Part shown: positions 41,463 to 51,470 of the stretch, in pieces
How the letters are laid out: each line of letters starts with the position of its first letter
Position numbering within the stretch: the stretch's first letter is position 1
NCBI RefSeq assembly: GCF_004123905.1
Contig: NZ_MZXW01000050.1
Location: 434,001 to 498,000, forward strand
DNA: 64,000 bases
Source of the DNA: Bradyrhizobium betae
Lineage (GTDB): Bacteria > Pseudomonadota > Alphaproteobacteria > Rhizobiales > Xanthobacteraceae
Reading direction: 5' to 3'
The notes under the pieces: generated by a model
The model's database searches: none
What the model was told of the DNA's origin: nothing
The model's input: only the letters and a program-made list of their open reading frames with translations
Position numbers and translations under genes: made by a program

Positions 41463-44400
41463 ATGACCAATCATACGCCGGTTTTCACCTCGTCTTCCGC
41501 GACGGGCAGCTTCACCGAATTCGCCAACCTCACCGATTCAACCACGCTGCACACGCTGTCGGGAACCATGAGTTTCAAGGACAGCGACAAGACCGACACC
41601 CATACGACGACCGCGACGCTGCATTCCGCGGTGGTCTCCGGCGGAACAATCGTCCCTGCGGCCTCGCTTGCGCATTTCCAGGCCGCGATGCAATCGCAAA
41701 TCCTGAGCGATTCAAACGGCAACGGTCAGCTCAAATGGAGCTTTAGCGACCAGGACGAGGATTTCGATTTCCTCGCCAAGAACCAGACGCTGGTCCTGAC
41801 TTACGACGTCAAGGTCTCCGACAACCACGGCGGCTATGCGATCCAGACGGTCAAGATCACCGTCACCGGCACCGACGACAAGCCCGTGATCAACATGACG
41901 ACCGCCGCGACCGTCACCGAGCAGACCAACCAGACGCTGTCGCTCTCGCCTGACACGGTTCATGTCGCGCTCAATTTCACCGACGACGACCTCGCCAACA
42001 CCGGCCATACCGCAACCGTGATCGGCGTCTCCGCCTCCGGCGCCACCGCGGGCCTGTTGCCGGGTTCGCTCGGCGATGCAGAGTTGATGTCGTTTTATCA
42101 CGTCGACAACGTCGTCAAGGCGTCAGGCTCCTCGGCCGGCACCATCAACACCACCTTCTCCGCGCCCGATCTTGCCTTCGACTATCTTGCCGCGGGCCAG
42201 CATCTCGACATCACCTACACGGTGCAGCTCGACGACCATGCCGGCGGCGTCTCGACCCAGACCGTCATGGTCACCGTGGTCGGCACCAACGACAAGCCGG
42301 TGTACCTGTCGTGCCCGGAATCGGCTGCGCTCGTCGAAGATCAAAATGTCAGCCCGACCGGCAATCTCACCGCGCATGACAGCCTGCTCTTCGCCGACGT
42401 CGATCTCGCCGATGCGCATACCGTCTCGACGACGGTCACCGCGACGCGCTCGGGCGGCGGCGCGATACCCCTGACCAATGCGCAATTGCTGGCGGCGTTC
42501 GGCACCTCGCTCCAGGATTCGACCGGGCATGTGATCGGCGAAGTCGACTGGAATTTCGCGTTCCCCAATTCATCGGCGAATTTCCTCAACGGCGGCGAGA
42601 CGCTCAAGCTCGTCTATCACGTTGCGGTCGACGACGGTCATGGCGGCTCCACCACCCAGGACGTCACCATCACCATCCTCGGCGTCAACCATCCGGTCGT
42701 GATCACGAGCGGGGCAGAATCCTCCACCGTGGTCGAGCAGGACGCCACCACGGGTTCGTCAGCGCCCGACACGACGCCGACGATACCCGCCGGCACGCTC
42801 GCTTTCACCGACCAGGACACCAACGACACCCATACGGTGACGGTTACGCTGGATTCGAGCTCCGGGCCGACGCCGCCGGCGGCGACGCAGGCCGATCTCG
42901 CCGCGGCGCTGACCACTGTGCTGCACGATTCCACGGGCACCGGTACCGGCAGCATCGACTGGAATTTCGCGATTCCGGATAAGGACCTCGATTATCTCGC
43001 GGCCAACGAAACACTGACGGTGAACTACAACGTCAAGGTCGCCGACGGCTCGACCAGCTCGACGCAGACCGTCTCCGTCGTCATCACCGGCGCCAACGAT
43101 GCTGTTACGATGACCGGCGGACCGGGGTCGGCTTCGCTGTCCGAGCAGGCCGGCGTGACCGGATCGAATGCGATGGACACGACGAGCCCGGTGCCGACGG
43201 GGACGCTGAGCTTCAACGACGTCGACCTGTCGGACGTTCACTCCGTCAGCGTCGTGCTGAACTCCGCGGTGTGGTCGTTCGATCCGAGCTTCGTACCACC
43301 GGATACGCTGGCCGACCTCCAGAATGCGCTCACCACGGCCTTGCACGATTCGACCGGAACGGGCACGGGCAGTCTCGACTGGACATTCTCGATCCGGGAC
43401 GGCGACCTCGACTTCCTCAGCCCCGGTGAGACGCTCACCGTGCAATATGACGTCATCGTCGCCGACGGCAGCACGACCTCGACCCAGACGGTGACGGTCA
43501 CGATCAACGGCGCCTCGGACCCGCTGCTGGTGACACCGGTCACGGTGGAGACGTCCGACACCGCGGCGCCCGACACCGGCACCGTGCTTGCCAGCGGCGC
43601 GATCTCCGACGTGAGCCATCCGATCGACCTGTCTACGCCGCGGACCATCTCGGAGGTGAACGGCAGCGCCGCCAATGTCGGCGCGATGGTCGCTGGCGCC
43701 CATGGTTCGCTGCTGCTCAATTCGGACGGCAGCTACGCCTATTACGCCGACGCCTCGGTCGATCCGCTCCAGGCCGGCGACAATGTCAGCGACGTCTTCA
43801 GCTTCACCGTCGACGACGGTCAGGGCCATCAGGCCACGACGACGATGACCTTCAACATCGCAGGCACCAACGACTATCCCGTCATCACCGCGGCCAATGC
43901 GAGCGGATCGGTCACCGAGGACGCGGGGCCTACCTCGATCGTCAACGGCGATTTCGAGACCGGCAATCTCACGGGCTGGAGTGTCAGCGGGTCGCATATC
44001 CACGTTCTGCAATATGAGCTCGGCGGCAGCTTCGGCCATTATTCGGTGCAGCTTGCCCCGACTGACGTCGACGAGACGCTCTCCCAGGCCATAGCGACCA
44101 CGCCCGGCCAGCACTATTTCCTCAGCTTCGACCTCATCGGCGATCCCGAACAGGCCAGCACGCCATTTTCGGTGATCTGGGACGGTATCACGCTGATGTC
44201 GACCGGCGTCTCGCCGGGCATTCATCACTATGCATTCGACGTGACCGGCGACCCGGTGCTGTCCACCTCCACATTGCAATTTAGCTACAACGACTTCACG
44301 GATGGCATGATCCTCGATTCCGTGAATGTCAGCCCGGCGACGGGGCCGGCGACCGAGTCCACGTCAGGCTCGTTCTCATTCTCCGACGCCGAGACGACCG

Positions 44401-45377
44401 ATACGCACACGGCCAGCTTCGTGCCCGCGGATAGCAATTATGTCGGTACGTTCTCGCTCGATCCGGTCAGCGAGTCCGGCGGGGCGGGCTCGGTCGGTTG
44501 GCACTTCACGGTGAACAATGCCGACATCCAGTTCCTGGCGCAGGGGCAAACGCTGACCCAGGATTATTTCGTCACGGTCGACGACGGTCACGGTGGCACC
44601 GTCATTCAGGATGTCACCGTTACCATCGACGGCACCAACGACGCGCCGACTGCGGTCAGCGAGACTGTGGTGACGGATGCGGGAGCAGGCGGATCAGTTG
44701 CCATTGCGGCCTGGGCCTTGGCGCTGAACGACACCGATCCCGACACGACGGACAGCCACGCGCTCGGGGCCGTCACGTCGAGCTCCGGCGGCAGCGCCGG
44801 CGCAGCTTTCGGCTTTGCGTTCTTCACCGACGACGCAACGGCCGGCGGCTCGTTCGACTACACAGCCTCGGACGGGATGACGACGTCCTCCAACACCGCG
44901 ACCGCTACCGTGATCAACAACGCCGCCAGCGCCTCGGTGCTGAACGGGACGAGCGGCGACGACATCATCGTCGCCACCAACGGGACTGAGGCCTTGAATG
45001 GCGGAGGCGGCAACGACGTCCTGATCGGGACCGCTTCCGGCCATGTCATGACCGGCGGCAGCGGCAACGATGTGTTCGCGTTTCTTCAGCCGCCGACCGC
45101 GCCCGGCCAGATCACGGACTTCAACAACACCACCGAGCACGACCGCATCGCCATCTCTGCGAACAGTTTTGGTGGCGGCCTGACGGCGGGCATGGACGTG
45201 ACATCGACATTCGAGACCTCGGCCGACAACACCTTCTCCGGTGCGGCCGAATTCCATTTCGATAGCGGCAACCAGACGCTCTATTTCAGCGCGGATGGCA
45301 CGCAAGGCTCGGCGGTCGCGGTTGTGGTCGTCCAGGCCGGTGCGGTGATCAACCCGCACGACATCCTGCTGGTGTAA
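41463..45377 (+). CDS. large VCBS/cadherin-like RTX adhesin, type I secretion type
   Basis: Secreted repeat protein of 1304 aa. At least six related beta-sandwich repeats of about 110-130 residues end in TQTVxVTITGxND-like motifs (first half). Then come a 130-residue insert resembling a carbohydrate-binding or jellyroll domain (FETGNLTGWSVSGS, near 830-950), one more VCBS-like unit, and a C-terminal calcium-binding RTX region (LNGGGGNDVLIG, then MTGGSGNDVFAF) with a hydrophobic tail ending NPHDILLV. There is no N-terminal signal, as expected for type I secretion. No ABC exporter gene is in the window. Role: attachment or biofilm matrix, by family. Confidence 0.88.
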   Translation: MTNHTPVFTSSSATGSFTEFANLTDSTTLHTLSGTMSFKDSDKTDTHTTTATLHSAVVSGGTIVPAASLAHFQAAMQSQILSDSNGNGQLKWSFSDQDEDFDFLAKNQTLVLTYDVKVSDNHGGYAIQTVKITVTGTDDKPVINMTTAATVTEQTNQTLSLSPDTVHVALNFTDDDLANTGHTATVIGVSASGATAGLLPGSLGDAELMSFYHVDNVVKASGSSAGTINTTFSAPDLAFDYLAAGQHLDITYTVQLDDHAGGVSTQTVMVTVVGTNDKPVYLSCPESAALVEDQNVSPTGNLTAHDSLLFADVDLADAHTVSTTVTATRSGGGAIPLTNAQLLAAFGTSLQDSTGHVIGEVDWNFAFPNSSANFLNGGETLKLVYHVAVDDGHGGSTTQDVTITILGVNHPVVITSGAESSTVVEQDATTGSSAPDTTPTIPAGTLAFTDQDTNDTHTVTVTLDSSSGPTPPAATQADLAAALTTVLHDSTGTGTGSIDWNFAIPDKDLDYLAANETLTVNYNVKVADGSTSSTQTVSVVITGANDAVTMTGGPGSASLSEQAGVTGSNAMDTTSPVPTGTLSFNDVDLSDVHSVSVVLNSAVWSFDPSFVPPDTLADLQNALTTALHDSTGTGTGSLDWTFSIRDGDLDFLSPGETLTVQYDVIVADGSTTSTQTVTVTINGASDPLLVTPVTVETSDTAAPDTGTVLASGAISDVSHPIDLSTPRTISEVNGSAANVGAMVAGAHGSLLLNSDGSYAYYADASVDPLQAGDNVSDVFSFTVDDGQGHQATTTMTFNIAGTNDYPVITAANASGSVTEDAGPTSIVNGDFETGNLTGWSVSGSHIHVLQYELGGSFGHYSVQLAPTDVDETLSQAIATTPGQHYFLSFDLIGDPEQASTPFSVIWDGITLMSTGVSPGIHHYAFDVTGDPVLSTSTLQFSYNDFTDGMILDSVNVSPATGPATESTSGSFSFSDAETTDTHTASFVPADSNYVGTFSLDPVSESGGAGSVGWHFTVNNADIQFLAQGQTLTQDYFVTVDDGHGGTVIQDVTVTIDGTNDAPTAVSETVVTDAGAGGSVAIAAWALALNDTDPDTTDSHALGAVTSSSGGSAGAAFGFAFFTDDATAGGSFDYTASDGMTTSSNTATATVINNAASASVLNGTSGDDIIVATNGTEALNGGGGNDVLIGTASGHVMTGGSGNDVFAFLQPPTAPGQITDFNNTTEHDRIAISANSFGGGLTAGMDVTSTFETSADNTFSGAAEFHFDSGNQTLYFSADGTQGSAVAVVVVQAGAVINPHDILLV

Positions 45378-45402
45378 CCCGGCTGGCACCTGCTTGCGAG
45401 TG

Positions 45403-45434
45403 GCGCGGGCTCCGCAAGGGGCCCGCGCTTTTTT
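45403..45434 (+). terminator. intrinsic terminator of the adhesin gene
   Basis: GCGCGGGC and GCCCGCGC form an 8-bp perfect stem with a 10-base loop, followed directly by six T residues. It starts 26 bases after the adhesin stop. Confidence 0.85.
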
Positions 45435-45579
45435 GCGGGGCGGCCGTGCTTGCAATCGGTCTCATTCCAAAGTCATAAGCGGTGCGGCGCCGGGCCGGCT
45501 TGAACTGACCGGCGATCGCCCGCACAATGCAGTCCGCTCGACATCGCGAATTGCCAATCCAAACAAGAACATAGGGAAG

Positions 45580-46572
45580 ATGCGCGTGAGACATGGAATG
45601 AGGGCCGCAATGACGCTGGCAGCCGCGCTTTGCGGCACGCCGGCTTTTGCCGGCTGGGAGCCGACGAAGCCCGTTGAGATCGTGGTGGCGGCGGGCGCCG
45701 GCGGCGCCTCCGACCAGATGGCGCGGATGATGCAGGCCGCGATCCAGAAGAACAATCTGATGAAGCAGCCGATGGTGGTCTCGCTGAAGGGCGGGGCGTC
45801 GGGCGCGGAAGCGCTGATGTACATGAAGTCCAGCGAAGGCGACCCGAACAAGGTGCTGATTGCCTATTCGCTGATCTACATGCTGCCGCTGTCGGCGAAG
45901 ATCCCGTTCAATTGGCGTGAGCTCACACCGGTCTCGGTGATCGCGCTCGACCAGTTCGTGCTCTGGGACAACAGCGAGGGTCCCAAGACGGTGAAGGAGT
46001 TCGTCGCCGCCGCGAAGGCTGCGAGCGCGCCGTTCAAGATGGGCGGCACCGGTTCCAAGCGCGAAGATCACGTGCTGACCGTGTTCCTGGAGCAGAAGAC
46101 CGGCGCAAAGTTCTCCTATCTGCCCTACAAGTCCGGCGGCGAGGCCGCGACCCAGCTCGTCGGTAACCACACCGAATCCAACGTCAACAACCCGTCCGAA
46201 AATCTCGAGGTCTGGCGCGCCGGCCAGGTGCGTCCGCTCTGCGTGTTCGACAAGGAGCGCATCTCCTACACCAGCAAGGTGACGGACACGCAATCCTGGG
46301 CCGACATCCCGACCTGCAAGGAGGAGGGCGTCGACGTCCAGTACCTGATGCTGCGCGCGATGTTCCTGCCCGGCAAGGTCACGCCGGAGCAGCAGGCGTT
46401 CTATGTCGAGCTGTTCCACAAGGTGACACAGACCACGGAATACAAGGACTACATGGAGAAACAGGCATTGAAGCCGATCTTCCTCACCGGCAAGGATATG
46501 GTGCAATTCCTCGAGGAGGACGATGCCATCAACAAATCGCTGATGACGGAAGCCGGATTCGTCGCGAAGTGA
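45580..46572 (+). CDS. tctC: TctC-type solute-binding protein of a TTT transporter
   Basis: Periplasmic receptor of 330 aa, Bug/TctC family, with a signal peptide (about 1-24, ending TPAFA|G). Family features are PVEIVVAAGAGGASDQMAR, GTGSKREDHVLTVF and YLPYKSGGEAATQLVGNH. It is the first gene of a complete three-part transporter. ATG 45580 has AGGGA close by; ATG 45598 is an alternative. Ligand unknown (citrate or other carboxylates by family). Confidence 0.9.
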   Translation: MRVRHGMRAAMTLAAALCGTPAFAGWEPTKPVEIVVAAGAGGASDQMARMMQAAIQKNNLMKQPMVVSLKGGASGAEALMYMKSSEGDPNKVLIAYSLIYMLPLSAKIPFNWRELTPVSVIALDQFVLWDNSEGPKTVKEFVAAAKAASAPFKMGGTGSKREDHVLTVFLEQKTGAKFSYLPYKSGGEAATQLVGNHTESNVNNPSENLEVWRAGQVRPLCVFDKERISYTSKVTDTQSWADIPTCKEEGVDVQYLMLRAMFLPGKVTPEQQAFYVELFHKVTQTTEYKDYMEKQALKPIFLTGKDMVQFLEEDDAINKSLMTEAGFVAK

Positions 46573-46584
46573 CCACATCCACCG

Positions 46585-46687
46585 CGTCATGCCCCGCGAA
46601 GGCGGGGCATCCAGTATTGCACAGAACTCGACGAAAGACGGCTTCTGCACGGCGTACTGGATCATCCGCTTTCGCGGATGATGACAG
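46585..46687. repeat. palindromic intergenic repeat between tctC and tctB
   Basis: Imperfect inverted repeat with arms about 46585-46617 and 46654-46687, each also holding a small dyad (GCCCCGCGAAGGCGGGGC in the left arm, ATCCGCTTTCGCGGAT in the right). It is typical of rhizobial mobile palindromes. The right arm contributes the two ATG codons at 46678 and 46681 that extend the tctB frame artificially. Confidence 0.7.
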
Positions 46688-46710
46688 CGCAATTTGATCT
46701 TGCAGAGCTC

Positions 46711-47253
46711 ATGTCCCAAACCGATCTTGAAATCGTCGTCGACGATCCGACCGCGCCTGAAGACGACTCGCCCTCCGTCGTCTCCTCCGGCACGGTGGAG
46801 ATATTCGTCTGTCTGCTGCTGCTCGCACTGGCCATCACGCTCGGCTACGACAATTGGCGCACCGGCGCGTCCTGGGACGCAACCGGGCCCGAGCCCGGCT
46901 ACTTCCCGTTCTATCTCTCCATCATCCTCGGCGGCGGCAGCCTCTACGGCCTGATCGCGGCACTGGTTGCACACCGCAAGGCGGCAGAGACCTTCGTCAC
47001 GCGCGCGCAGGCGCGCCGCGTGATGGCGGTGTTCGTGCCGACGCTGCTGTTCTGCGGGGTGACGCAGTTCCTCGGTCTCTATATCGCGAGCTTCCTGCTG
47101 ATCGCCGGCTTCATGCGCCTCGTCGGCAAGATCGCGCTGTGGAAGTCACTGCTCACCGCTTTTGTGTTCACGGCGATCATGTTCGTCACCTTCGACATCG
47201 CCTTCGACGTCATCATGCCGAAGGGGCCGTTCGAAGCGGCCTTCGGCCATTAG
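46711..47253 (+). CDS. tctB: TctB-type small membrane subunit
   Basis: Inner-membrane protein of 180 aa with four to five hydrophobic segments (VEIFVCLLLLALAITLGY first). PEPGYFPFYLSIILGGGSLYG is the TctB family signature. The start is taken at ATG 46711 because sequence upstream in frame belongs to the palindromic repeat; ATG 46681 and 46678 cannot be excluded. It is followed after 11 bp by tctA. Confidence 0.87.
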   Translation: MSQTDLEIVVDDPTAPEDDSPSVVSSGTVEIFVCLLLLALAITLGYDNWRTGASWDATGPEPGYFPFYLSIILGGGSLYGLIAALVAHRKAAETFVTRAQARRVMAVFVPTLLFCGVTQFLGLYIASFLLIAGFMRLVGKIALWKSLLTAFVFTAIMFVTFDIAFDVIMPKGPFEAAFGH

Positions 47254-47264
47254 GCGGACCTGCG

Positions 47265-48776
47265 ATGGAAGCTCTCGGTCTCTTGCTTCACGGCTTCGCC
47301 GTCCTGCTGACGTGGAAGACGCTCGTGCTGATGATGGTTGGGCTGGTGCTCGGCATTTTCGTTGGCGTGCTGCCCGGGCTCGGCGGCCCCAACGGCGTTG
47401 CGATCCTGCTGCCGCTGACCTTCACGATGGATCCGACCTCGGCGATCGTGATGCTGTCTTGTATCTATTGGGGCGCGCTGTTCGGCGGCGCGATCACCTC
47501 GATCCTGTTCAACATTCCCGGCGAAGCCTGGTCGGTCGCGACCACGTTCGACGGCTATCCGATGGCGCAGCAGGGCAGGGCGGCGGAGGCACTGACCGCG
47601 GCGTTCACCTCCTCCTTCATCGGCTCGCTGGTCGCGGTGCTCTTGATCACCTTCCTCGCGCCGATGATCTCGTCCTTTGCGCTGAAGTTCGGCCCGCCCG
47701 AGTTCTTCGCGGTGTATCTCTTGACCTTCTGCTCCTTCGTCGGCCTCGGCCGCGAAGCCAAGCACAAGACTGTCATCTCGATGTCGCTCGGCCTTCTGCT
47801 CGCCGGCATCGGCATGGACACGGTGTCGGGCAATCTGCGCATGACCTTCGGCTCGTCCGAGCTGTTGCGTGGCATCAATTTCCTCGTCGCCGTGATCGGC
47901 CTGTTCGGCATCAGCGAGATCCTGCTGACGATGGAGGAACGGCTGGCGCTGCGTGGGCACGCCGCGAGCATCTCGCTGCGAGTCGTGCTGAATGTGTGGA
48001 AGGACCTGCCGAAATATTGGGTGACGCTGCTGCGCTCCTCCTTCATCGGCTGCTGGCTCGGCATCACCCCGGGCGGCGCGATCGCAGCCTCCTTCATGGG
48101 CTACAATCTCGCCAAGCGCTTTTCGAAGGATCCCGAGAGTTTTGGCAAGGGCCGCATCGAGGGCGTGTTCGCGCCGGAAACGGCGGCCCACGCCTCCGGC
48201 ACCGCGGCGCTGCTGCCGATGCTCGCGCTCGGCATTCCCGGCTCCGGCACCGCCGCGATCCTGCTTGGCGGCCTGATGGTGTGGGGACTCAATCCGGGCC
48301 CGCTGCTGTTCGTCGAGCACAAGGACTTCGTCTGGGGCCTGATCGCTTCGATGTATCTCGGCAATGTCGTCGGCCTCGTGCTGGTGCTGACGACGGTGCC
48401 GATCTTCGCCTCGATCCTGCGTGTGCCCTTCGCGGCGGTGGCGCCGATGATCGTGGTGTCCTGCGCGATCGGCGCCTACGCGATCCAGAACGCGATGTTC
48501 GACATCTGGCTGATGCTCGGCTTCGGTGTCGTCGGCTACGTCTTCAAGAAGATCGGCATTCCGCTTGCGCCCTTCACGCTGGCGCTCGTGCTCGGCAACC
48601 GTGCCGAGGATGCCTTCCGCCTGTCGATGATCGGCTCCGGCGGAACCCTGAAAGTGTTCTGGTCGAACGGCCTGGTCGGGTCGATCACAACCCTGGCGAT
48701 CGTTCTGCTGTTCTGGCCGGTGATCGACGGCTTGCTCGCCCGCGTCGGATGGACGCAACGAACCAGAGCGACGTGA
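47265..48776 (+). CDS. tctA: TctA-type large permease
   Basis: Inner-membrane permease of 503 aa with about 11-12 hydrophobic segments. TctA signatures include GVLPGLGGPNGVAILLPLTF near the N-terminus, YWGALFGGAITSILFNIPGE, and FAPETAAHASGTAALLPML. It moves the solute bound by TctC using an ion gradient. The ATG at 47265 is the first in-frame codon after tctB. The next gene is convergent, 5 bp away. Confidence 0.92.
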   Translation: MEALGLLLHGFAVLLTWKTLVLMMVGLVLGIFVGVLPGLGGPNGVAILLPLTFTMDPTSAIVMLSCIYWGALFGGAITSILFNIPGEAWSVATTFDGYPMAQQGRAAEALTAAFTSSFIGSLVAVLLITFLAPMISSFALKFGPPEFFAVYLLTFCSFVGLGREAKHKTVISMSLGLLLAGIGMDTVSGNLRMTFGSSELLRGINFLVAVIGLFGISEILLTMEERLALRGHAASISLRVVLNVWKDLPKYWVTLLRSSFIGCWLGITPGGAIAASFMGYNLAKRFSKDPESFGKGRIEGVFAPETAAHASGTAALLPMLALGIPGSGTAAILLGGLMVWGLNPGPLLFVEHKDFVWGLIASMYLGNVVGLVLVLTTVPIFASILRVPFAAVAPMIVVSCAIGAYAIQNAMFDIWLMLGFGVVGYVFKKIGIPLAPFTLALVLGNRAEDAFRLSMIGSGGTLKVFWSNGLVGSITTLAIVLLFWPVIDGLLARVGWTQRTRAT

Positions 48777-48781
48777 GGCGC

Positions 48782-49975
48782 TCACACCACCTTGGCGTTT
48801 CTGAGCCCTGCGATCTCGTCCGCGCCGAAGCCGAACTCCTTCAACACCTCGTCGGTCTGCTCGCCGAATTCCGGCGGCCGCGCCACCATCCTGCTTGGCG
48901 TGCGCGACAGCGTCACGGGCTGGCCGACCAGACGGATGTGGCGATCCTCCCCGTTCGGCACGTCCTGTGCGATGCCGAGATGTTTGACCTGCGCGTCATC
49001 GAACATCTGGTCGATCGCATAGATCGGCCCGCAGGGCACACCGGCGTCGTTGAACTCGCGGACCCAGGTCTCGGTCGACTTCGTCAGGGTGCGCTTCTCG
49101 ATTTCGGCGTTGAGCGCGTCGCGGTTCTTGGAGCGGCTGGGTGCCGTCGCATAATCGGGATGGCTGTAGAGCTCGGGGGCACCGATCGTTTGCGCGCAAC
49201 GCTCCCAGATCCGACCGCCCGTGGTGGCGATGTTGATGAAGCCGTCCGAGGTCTTGAACACGCCGGTCGGGATGCTGGTCGGATGGTTGTTGCCGGCCTG
49301 CTTGGCGACCTCCTTCTCCATTAGCCAGCGTGCGGCCTGGAAGTCGAGCATGAAGATCTGGGCCTGGAGCAGCGAGGTCTGCACCCACTGGCCCTTGCCC
49401 GAGACCTCACGCTCGAGCAGCGCGGTGAGGATGCCCATGGCGCAGAACAGGCCCGCGGTGAGGTCGGCGACGGGAATGCCGACCCGCATCGGCCCTTCGC
49501 CCGGCGCGCCGGTGATCGACATCAGCCCGCCCATGCCCTGTGCGATCTGATCGAAACCGGGCCGCTTGTGGTAGGGGCCGTCCTGGCCGAAGCCGGAAAT
49601 GCTGCCGTAGACGATACCGGGGTTGATCGCGGCGAGGCTCTCATAGTCGATGCCCAGCTTTTTCTTGACATCGGGCCGGAAGTTCTCGACCACCACGTCG
49701 GCCTTAGCGGCGAGGCGCTTGAACACGGCAAGCCCGCGCGCGTCCTTCAGGTTCAGCGTCATCGCCCGCTTGTTACGGTGCAAATTCTGGAAGTCGGAGC
49801 CCCGGCGCGGTCCGCCCGGCTGCTCGCCGCCGGAATCCTCGGTGAGCGCGTCGATTTTGATCACCGTGGCGCCCCAGTCCGCGAGCTGCCGCACACAGGT
49901 CGGCCCGGACCGGACCCGGGTCAGATCGAGCACGGTGAAGCGCGACAGGGCTTCGGAGGCATGAGGGATGGGCAT
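48782..49975 (-). CDS. CaiB/BaiF class III CoA-transferase
   Basis: Family III CoA-transferase of 397 aa, which swaps CoA between organic acids through an aspartyl intermediate. Typical N-terminus LDLTRVRSGPTCVRQLADWGATVIK; the catalytic Asp fits RPGFDQIAQGMGGLM, and NLHRNKRAMTLNLKD is also characteristic. It may activate the acid imported by the adjacent TctCBA system. It is convergent with tctA. Confidence 0.9.
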   Translation of the reverse strand: MPIPHASEALSRFTVLDLTRVRSGPTCVRQLADWGATVIKIDALTEDSGGEQPGGPRRGSDFQNLHRNKRAMTLNLKDARGLAVFKRLAAKADVVVENFRPDVKKKLGIDYESLAAINPGIVYGSISGFGQDGPYHKRPGFDQIAQGMGGLMSITGAPGEGPMRVGIPVADLTAGLFCAMGILTALLEREVSGKGQWVQTSLLQAQIFMLDFQAARWLMEKEVAKQAGNNHPTSIPTGVFKTSDGFINIATTGGRIWERCAQTIGAPELYSHPDYATAPSRSKNRDALNAEIEKRTLTKSTETWVREFNDAGVPCGPIYAIDQMFDDAQVKHLGIAQDVPNGEDRHIRLVGQPVTLSRTPSRMVARPPEFGEQTDEVLKEFGFGADEIAGLRNAKVV

Positions 49976-50483
49976 TGCGGACTCCGGCGGGGAGATTGGA
50001 AGGCAATCTCTTTCTCAGATGTCACATTAGCTCAAGAGCCGATTGCGTACACGTGAACTGCAAAAAAGCAGCCATGACCTGTAGTAGAGGCAACTTTCCG
50101 CTCACAACGCAGGATGATGGCGTGTTAATTTTTGCTAGGCTGAAATTTGTCGCGGCTCCGAAGTCGGACGCCCTGAGCGCCGACGGTATCGTAGGTGGTG
50201 GATTTGCGGCGAGGACCAAGGCTATACGATGAAAATCGCGGTGGCTGGCATCTCGTGACCTGAGCCTGCGCATGGTCTGTCTCGCCATGTGAGGCAGGCC
50301 AGCGATACGGCCCCGCGGGGGCATTGGGCCAGCCCTTGATTCGCTCCAGCGGCATCGCCTACACTTGTTTCGGCTCTCGCGCGCGTTCCATGCCTGCCGC
50401 TTGAATCCGGGCAGCAGATGGGGTCCTGTGGATGTCGCCGTCCTGTCGGCCTGGACGCACCGCACCATCCGAAAGGACGACAA
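49976..50483. other. intergenic region before the surface-glycan block
   Basis: About 508 bp without an intact gene. It holds the short FG-GAP gene remnant at 50240-50263 and its downstream hairpin. The part 50030-50140 is AT-richer than its surroundings, suggesting an old insertion or recombination boundary. Confidence 0.4.
50240..50263 (+). pseudogene. remnant of the 3' end of an FG-GAP-type RTX gene
   Basis: These 24 bases encode GGWHLVT plus stop and match 22 of 24 bases of the true end of the metalloprotease gene (57681-57704); both differences are synonymous third-position changes. Upstream the frame is open for about 20 codons to a stop, with no FG-GAP repeats left. An imperfect hairpin (50264-50299) follows the stop. 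It looks like the tail of a lost or recombined paralogue. Confidence 0.45.
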
Positions 50484-51470
50484 TTGAAATTGTCCATTGT
50501 CACCACTCTCTATCGCTCGGCAGCGACCGTCGATGAGTTCTATCGCCGTGTGATTGCGGCGGCCGAGCCGATCACGGGTGACATTGAGCTGGTGATGGTG
50601 AACGACGGCTCGCCCGACGACAGCCTTGCGCGCGCCATAGCGCTGCACCAGGCCGACCCCCGGGTTGTGGTGGTCGACCTGTCGCGCAATTTCGGCCACC
50701 ATAAGGCGCTGATGACCGGCCTTGCGCAGGCGAGTGGCGATCTCGTGTTCCTGGTCGATAGTGACCTGGAGGAAGAGCCGGAGCTCTTGACGCGGTTCCA
50801 CGAGCGGCTCTCACAGGGCGATTGCGACGTGGTGTACGGCGTTCAGGAGGTTCGGCGTGGCCATTGGTTCGAGCGCGTCACGGGCGAACTCTTCTTCGCG
50901 CTCGTCAACGCGCTCGGTGATCAGCCCCTGCCGCGCAACGTTCTGGTGGCGCGGCTCATGACCCGCGCCTATGTGCGCACGCTGGTCGCGCACGGGGAGC
51001 GCGAATTCCTGATCGGAAACCTGTTTCAGCTGGCGGGCTATCGCCAGGTCCCGCTTCAGATCCGGAAGCTGTCGACCTCGCCGACGACCTATTCGTTCCG
51101 CATGCGGCTGGAGATGGCGGTCAAGCATCTCACCACCACATCGACGCGATTGCTGTACTACGTGATGTATGGCGGCACCGCGATCTTCGTGACGTCGCTA
51201 TTTACGATCGTCTATTATCTCTTCCGCTATTTCACCTCCGGCATCGGTGTCAGCGGCTACACATCGCTGATCATTTCGATCTGGTTTTTCGGAGGGGTGA
51301 CAACTCTCGTTCTTGGCACGATAGGCATCTATGTCGCTGACATACTCGTCGAGGTCAAACAGCGTCCTTATACCGCGATACGAGAGATTTACCGGGCTGA
51401 AGTCGCCGAGAACGTCATCCACGTGATACCGCGAGACCAGAGGCATGAGACTGGTCGAGGTGTGCAATGA
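50484..51470 (+). CDS. GT2 glycosyltransferase, DPM/GtrB-like with C-terminal membrane helices
   Basis: Family 2 glycosyltransferase of 328 aa that probably makes a polyprenyl-phosphate sugar or modifies a lipid-linked glycan. The N-terminal nucleotide-sugar domain starts KLSIVTTLYRSAATVDEFY, has DGSPDDS near 45 and the DxD-like VDSDLEEEP near 91. Two C-terminal helices (about 220-250 and 262-288) are typical of GtrB/ArnC-like proteins. The start is TTG at 50484, with AAAGGA about 8 bases upstream; the frame runs further upstream without a ribosome site. It overlaps the methyltransferase gene by 4 bp. Confidence 0.87.
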   Translation: MKLSIVTTLYRSAATVDEFYRRVIAAAEPITGDIELVMVNDGSPDDSLARAIALHQADPRVVVVDLSRNFGHHKALMTGLAQASGDLVFLVDSDLEEEPELLTRFHERLSQGDCDVVYGVQEVRRGHWFERVTGELFFALVNALGDQPLPRNVLVARLMTRAYVRTLVAHGEREFLIGNLFQLAGYRQVPLQIRKLSTSPTTYSFRMRLEMAVKHLTTTSTRLLYYVMYGGTAIFVTSLFTIVYYLFRYFTSGIGVSGYTSLIISIWFFGGVTTLVLGTIGIYVADILVEVKQRPYTAIREIYRAEVAENVIHVIPRDQRHETGRGVQ

